Source: Bettongia penicillata ogilbyi (taxonomy: Eukaryota; Chordata; Mammalia; Diprotodontia; Potoroidae). From it: DNA of 64,000 nucleotides. The position numbers and the translations under genes are program-made. The DNA lies in contig JAJHZJ010000577.1 in assembly GCA_023548195.1 (NCBI GenBank), positions 124,001-188,000 of the forward strand, read 5' to 3'. Under the pieces are notes generated by a model. That model worked only from the letters and a program-made list of their open reading frames with translations, was not told where the DNA came from and made no database searches. Of this stretch, positions 26,988 to 32,900 are shown in pieces (within the stretch, counting starts at the first letter, position 1; each line of letters starts with the position of its first letter).

Positions 26988-29900
26988 TCCATCTCTCCTC
27001 AAAAGTCTGTTTTGCTTTTGACCACTGCCTCCATTTATCCGTCCTCCCTTCAATCAACACTTCCCCTACTACTCCTATACCTTTCCCTTCTTACTGCCCT
27101 ATTGGGTAAGACAGATTTCTATACTCAACTGAATGCATAAATTATTCACTCTTTGATGAAAGTGAAGTTCAAACATTGCTCATTCTCCATTTTTCCCTCC
27201 TCTGTAGAAACACTTCCTTGCATGCCTCTTTTATGGGAGATTTCTCTTTCCTGTTTACCTTTATGTTTCTCTTGAGTCTTATGTTTGAATGATGAATTTT
27301 CTATTCAGATCAGGTCTTTCATTAGAATTGCTTGAAAGTCCTCTATTCCATTAAACATTTATTTTTCCTCCCAAACAGTTATACTCAGTTTAGGTGGATA
27401 GGTTACTCTTGGTTGTAATCTTAGTTCCTTTACCCTCTGGAATATCATATTACAAGCCCCCTGATCCTTAAAGGTTGAAGCTGCTAAGTCTTGTGTGATC
27501 CTGACTGCTTCCATAATATTTGAAGCATTCCTTTCTGGTTGCAACAGTCTCTCTTTGGCCTGGGAGCCCTGGAATTTGTCTGTAATATTCCTGGGAGTTT
27601 CCATTTTGAGATCTCTTTCAGGAAATGATCAGTGGATTCTTTCAGTTTCTATTTTATCTTCTGATTTGAGGATATTTGGACAATTTTCCTTGATAATTTC
27701 ATGAAATATGATGTCTTGGCTCTTTTTTTTTTTTTTTTTTTGATCATGGATTTTTCTTAAATTATTTCTTCTCAATCTATTTTCCAGGTCATTTATTTTT
27801 TCTGATGAGATAGCTAACATTTTTTCCATATTTTTTTTATTTTGTTTTTACTGTTTCTTGATTTTTCATGCAATTGTTAACTTTCACTTGCCCAATTCTA
27901 ATTTTTAAGGAATTATTTTCTTCAGTGAGTTTTTGTACCTCCTTTTCCATTTGGCCAATCCTGTTTTTTTAATCCTGTTATTTTCTTCAGATTTTTCATG
28001 TGTGCCTCTTTTATCAAGGTATCTATTCTCTTTATAATTTTCCTGTATCACTCTTATTTCTGTTCCTAATTTCTTCTCTACCACTCTTCTTTAATTTAAA
28101 AAAAACATTTTTGAGCTCTTCCAGGAATTCTTATTGGGCTTGTGTCAAATTCACATTTTTTCCCCCTTGGAGGCTTTGCTTGTAGCTATTTGGATAGTCA
28201 TGTCTTCTGAGTTTGTGTCTTGAGCTTCCCTGTTACCACAGTAATGTTTTTTTTTTTTTGTTATTTGCTCATTTTCCCATCCATTTCTTGACTTTCAACT
28301 GCATTTTACAGTTGGACTCTGCTCCCAGGACTGAGGGGGCACTGTCCACAGCATCAGGTTTGTTGTGATGCTGTTTTCAAAGCTATTTCTAGGATTTTGA
28401 AAGTTTTTGGTGCTTCCAAGGTGATATGATCCAAAGAGAGATGTAGTCACGGTTCTACTTGCCTGTGCTCTGACCTTTACCCAGGGAGAGAACTTACTTC
28501 CCTGTAGTCACAAATACTAGCACTTCACTTGACCCTGGAATTATGTCAAGGTCCCTAGTTCTGCAGTCATAAGTGTTAGTGCTCCTTTCTGTCTTGAAAC
28601 TGAGACCAGGGGCCCTGCTCCTTTGTAAGTGATCATATGCATTCTTCTCTGCCCTGAAACTGTGCCCAGTACCTCTGCTTATTTGCAGTCACAAGCACTA
28701 GTATTTTTCTTTGCCTTCAGCTGTGACCTGGACTTGTGTATGGGAAATGTAACAGGGTCCTGCACCCAGCAAATGGTCTCATGTAATTTCTTTCTGACCA
28801 GTGGTCTAATCCCCTTACTTCTCTAGGTTGAGAGCTCTTAAATCTGCTGCTACCAATGTCACAGATACCTCTAAGATCTGCTGCTGATGTTGTCATTGTC
28901 TGAGCTATGCTCCTGGTCAACTCCCCTATGCTCATAGACCTCTCCTGCTGACCTCCTAAGTTGTCTTGGGCTGGAAAGAATGTCTCACCCTGACTTTTTC
29001 TTGGCTCTACCACTCCAGAATGTGACATGAGACATTATTTTAAAGTTGTTTAGAGGGGGATTTGAGAGAGTTCATCTACATTGCTGTCTGAGCTCTGCCA
29101 CCTTGTCCTACCTCCCCAATTACCCTTTTCAATTGTAATCAGAGTCATAAAAGGAAGGAAAATTACTCAGCTACAGGAGGAGTCCTACTTGCAAGGTAGA
29201 AAATGAAAGATTTCTAGCAACTGTGAGATGAAAAAGTTAGACAAAGTTTGGGAGGGAGCACTACAATTTAATTCAATTCAAAAAACATTTATTAAATGGC
29301 TTCTATGATTACAAAATGTCAGTTATAACCCCAAACTCTGGATTTATTTGTGTCAGGTTTAGTATTATGAATGTCTAAAAAATCATTTATCTTGTCCCTA
29401 TTCTTTGATTATCTTTTTCTGGGAACCTTGGAATATAAATTATGACTAGATACTCAAAAGCTGAGGTAAAAGAGCTTTCTTTCTCCTCCCATAGGGAAAA
29501 TGATACTCTAAAAAAAGGAAAATGAAGAAGGGTCAGATCAATGCAAAGAAAAATCAAACAAAAGCACTGGGAGAAATTTGAGGAGAGAGATAAAATTTTT
29601 GTCTACTAGAGGGATGGGGTGACAGTCAGGGAAGGCTTGGTAGAAGGACTTTGTGGTATTTCTAAAGGAAGGAAAGGATTGAAATTTTAGTACAGGGAAT
29701 TCCCTGAGCATGTGTCTGAATGTCTTCCCCAAGCCCCTCTAACATAGGATTTCAGTATTTACATACACATGGAATTTGGGGGTATATATTTATGTTTTCA
29801 TAATTCTGTGTGTTTAGTTGCTGTCAAAGTCATACTATATTACCACCCTTCTGTGCTGTTTAATGTCATCAGATTTTATTTCATCTTATTTAAGAATTTC

Positions 29901-32900
29901 AAATGGATCCCTTTATTTAAGGGCACTGGGAAGTACATTGCTTCCAGAATCTGAACCGGTGCTTAAGAAGACGTTGGAAAGCAGCCCAGTACATGGACAG
30001 GGTACTGGGCTGGAAACAATGAAGAATGTTACTTAATCTCTTAGTACTTTAAGTTTCTCACCCATAAAATTAGGGGGATGGATTAAATATCTCTAAAGTC
30101 CCTTCTAGCTGAAAAATCCTATGGGTCTTCATGGTTGTCTTGGAAGAGTTACTGAGATTGAATACTTGACATTGGAAGTATATAGCTATGTCATTGTTCT
30201 TTTCCTTTTCCCCATTGCAGAAGGTTCAGTGTGTAACACACAACTAATACTGTGGCAGATCCACTTAATATAGTGGGATTATTTGCTTTGAATGATAACA
30301 GAAGGTTGTTTGGTTATGTATATATACATAGTATTCATGATATGATGGATATGTGAATCATGGTTGTGATCTATAGGCACTTTTGTCTTGAAAAGCCTTC
30401 TGTTTTAGATAAATGACTCAGGTTCAATTTCTGAAGGATATTCTATCTCATGGCACCTTTCCCAGGGGTTTTCTGTCCTTAAGGAAAAACAGCCTATACT
30501 AGAACTTTAATTAGTGCAGGATGACTGGGATATTGCCTTAGCCTACTAAAACTTAGAGGATAGTTATAGAAATGTGCTGGAATTTACCTCTTCACAAGCT
30601 ACCTCCTCCACTATGACCATATTCCACATGAACTCCTTACTACCGAGTTCCACCCTCCAGCTAAGTGACTTTATCTCAGGGTACACTTCTGTTTCCTCTG
30701 CCTCCTTAGCTAGTCTTTGAGTAAAGTAAAAATCTGATGGTGTCACGTGGCGCTGTTTCTCCTCTTGTGTGACAGCACCCCAAGTGATCTCTTTCCTCCT
30801 ACTGTCAACTATCTCCTCTTTGTTCAAGGTGTAAAACTTCCTGGTCACAGCTCTAACTCTCACACTGCCAATAGATTTATTATTGTTCAGTGTTTTCAAA
30901 TGTGTTTGTTGAGGTTTTTGACTCTACCTCAGCAGATGCATGTGTATTTGTGTGTGTCCTTGCAGCTGCTCTAACACAGGATTTTTTTGACATAGTTCAG
31001 GTTCATCCAAACAGAATTGAATTGCTAGATTACCTCAGGTCATTCTCTTTTGTATTTTAGGGGACTTTTTCAGAGATCCCATTCCTGAAGCTGATCTGTA
31101 TATTTTGGCTAGGATCCTTCATGACTGGGCAGATAATAAATGCGTACATTTGCTAACAAACATCCACCAAGCCTGTAAACCAGGTATGTGTATTTTTGTT
31201 TGTTTTCAGTATTGTGGACTAAGACATATTTATATTTTATTGTTGCTTAATTATTCAGTTGTGTCCAACTCTTCATGACCCTGTGGACCATATTGTCTAT
31301 GGAGTTTTCTTGGCAAAGACACTGCAATTGTCTTTTCCAGTGGATCAAGGCAAACATGGGTTGAGTTACTCAGGATCACACAGAGAGTAAGTGTCTGAAG
31401 TTGGATTTGAACTCTCATCTTCCTGACTCCAGGCCCAGGGCTATATTTACTGTCACCTGGCTGCCTCCTAAAAGGATTATAAATCTATAAATCTAGATTT
31501 TAGATATAGATTCTAGATCTAGATTTAGATTCTAGATCTTGTTGTCATTGTTTAGTCATTTCCTACTCTTTGTGACCCCATTTCAAAGACACTGGAATGG
31601 TTTGCCATTTCCTTCTCTAGCTCATTTCACAAATGAGAAAACTGAGGCCAGCAAGATTAAGTGACTTGCCCAGGGTCACACAACTGGTGTCTGAGGCCAA
31701 ATTTGAACTCGTGAAGAAGATTATTCCGGACTCTAGGTCCTGTGCTTCATCCACTGTGCCACCTAGTTGCCCTTTATGTTCTGTATAGTATACTAAAAAA
31801 TAGCTTTGAAACTTGTAGGCAGGAAACATGGGTTTAGATATAGCTTCTGACATTTACTAGTTCTGTGATCATGGGCAAGGCACTTAACCTGTTAGCATCA
31901 TTTTCCACATCTTGTGGAAGTACTGGAAAGAGCAGTGAATTTGGATTTATAAGACCTGAGTTCGGATCCTGGTCCATTCACTCCTTTTCAAGGACAAAGG
32001 ACAAACAAACAGTAACAATGGCAATGATGACACAGCAACAACAACAAATAATGATCTTGGACAAATTACAACATCTGTAAGCCTCTGTTGATTAGACTAA
32101 ATTAAATTATTTCAAAAGTATTTCCAGCTCTAGAGCAATTCTCTTTTGATCTATAAAAAAAGGGATTATTATCTTCATAGAACATTATACAAGTCCATTT
32201 CTCTGGGCCTCAGTTTCTTCATCTATAAAATGGGGACATTGGACTCAATAATCCTTTTGGCTCTGAGTTTATGATGTTATGATGCTATTGCTTATTGAGA
32301 TAATGACTTAAATCCAAGTCTCCTACCCTTAGCCCACTTTGGTTGTACTACATCTAATTGCCTGTAATCTTCCCCAGATAGAAGCAAGTTTAATTTACCT
32401 TAATTGGGAAAGTTAGTATGCAATGGAAAGAACAAAGGTCTGGGAATCAGGAGGATTTTATTGTACCTTTGGCCTGTCACACCCTAGCATCACAAGATCA
32501 TAGAGCTATAAGGGACTCCAGAGGTCATCAGGTCCCCTATAACTCCCACCCTAACCCCTGCCATGAGGAAACTCAGGTCCAAAGAGAAGTGAGTTGACCA
32601 ACATAATCAATAAATTGCTTAATGAACACTTATCAAGCACCTACTATGTTCTGAGCTCTTTGCAAGGTGCTGTGCATACAAATGCAAGGAAAGAAGTAAT
32701 TTGCTCTTAAGGGATTTACACTTGATTAGGGAGACAAGTACATACATAAGTATAGAGGCATCAAGTCATTTATCTTCTCAGAGTCACTGATACTTCCTTG
32801 GTAAAATGAAAATGGGATCTTTTAGATCTCTTCTAGATATACACAAAATAAATAGTTGCTTGCTTAGGGGGTATAAGTTGAAGACTACCTTCATTTAAAT

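Larger units (their letters stand above)
26345..29115 (-). mobile_element. Old L1 with 5' UTR, ORF1 and start of ORF2
   Basis: In ASMT intron 6, antisense to the gene. From 29115 leftward: a 5' start related to CAAGATGGCAGAG (here ACAAGGTGGCAGAG), a 5' UTR with ~60-bp monomers, ORF1 remnants (28150-27355), then an ORF2 endonuclease start broken by a microsatellite. It stops inside ORF2 at about 26345, so the rest of ORF2 and the 3' end are missing. Unlike the three half-L1 copies, this one had both ORFs. Confidence 0.75.

Noticed and set aside
26720..27140. Long Ser/Leu and Arg/Glu repeat 'proteins'
   Set aside because: They are translations of the (CT)n/(GA)n microsatellite. Only the endonuclease remnant next to it is meaningful.
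30564..30899. 111-codon - strand frame in intron 6
   Set aside because: No recognisable family, and the + strand is also open over part of it.
31541..31778. tRNA gene-like A and B box sequence in the SINEs
   Set aside because: Similarity comes from the tRNA-derived SINE head; no cloverleaf is intact.
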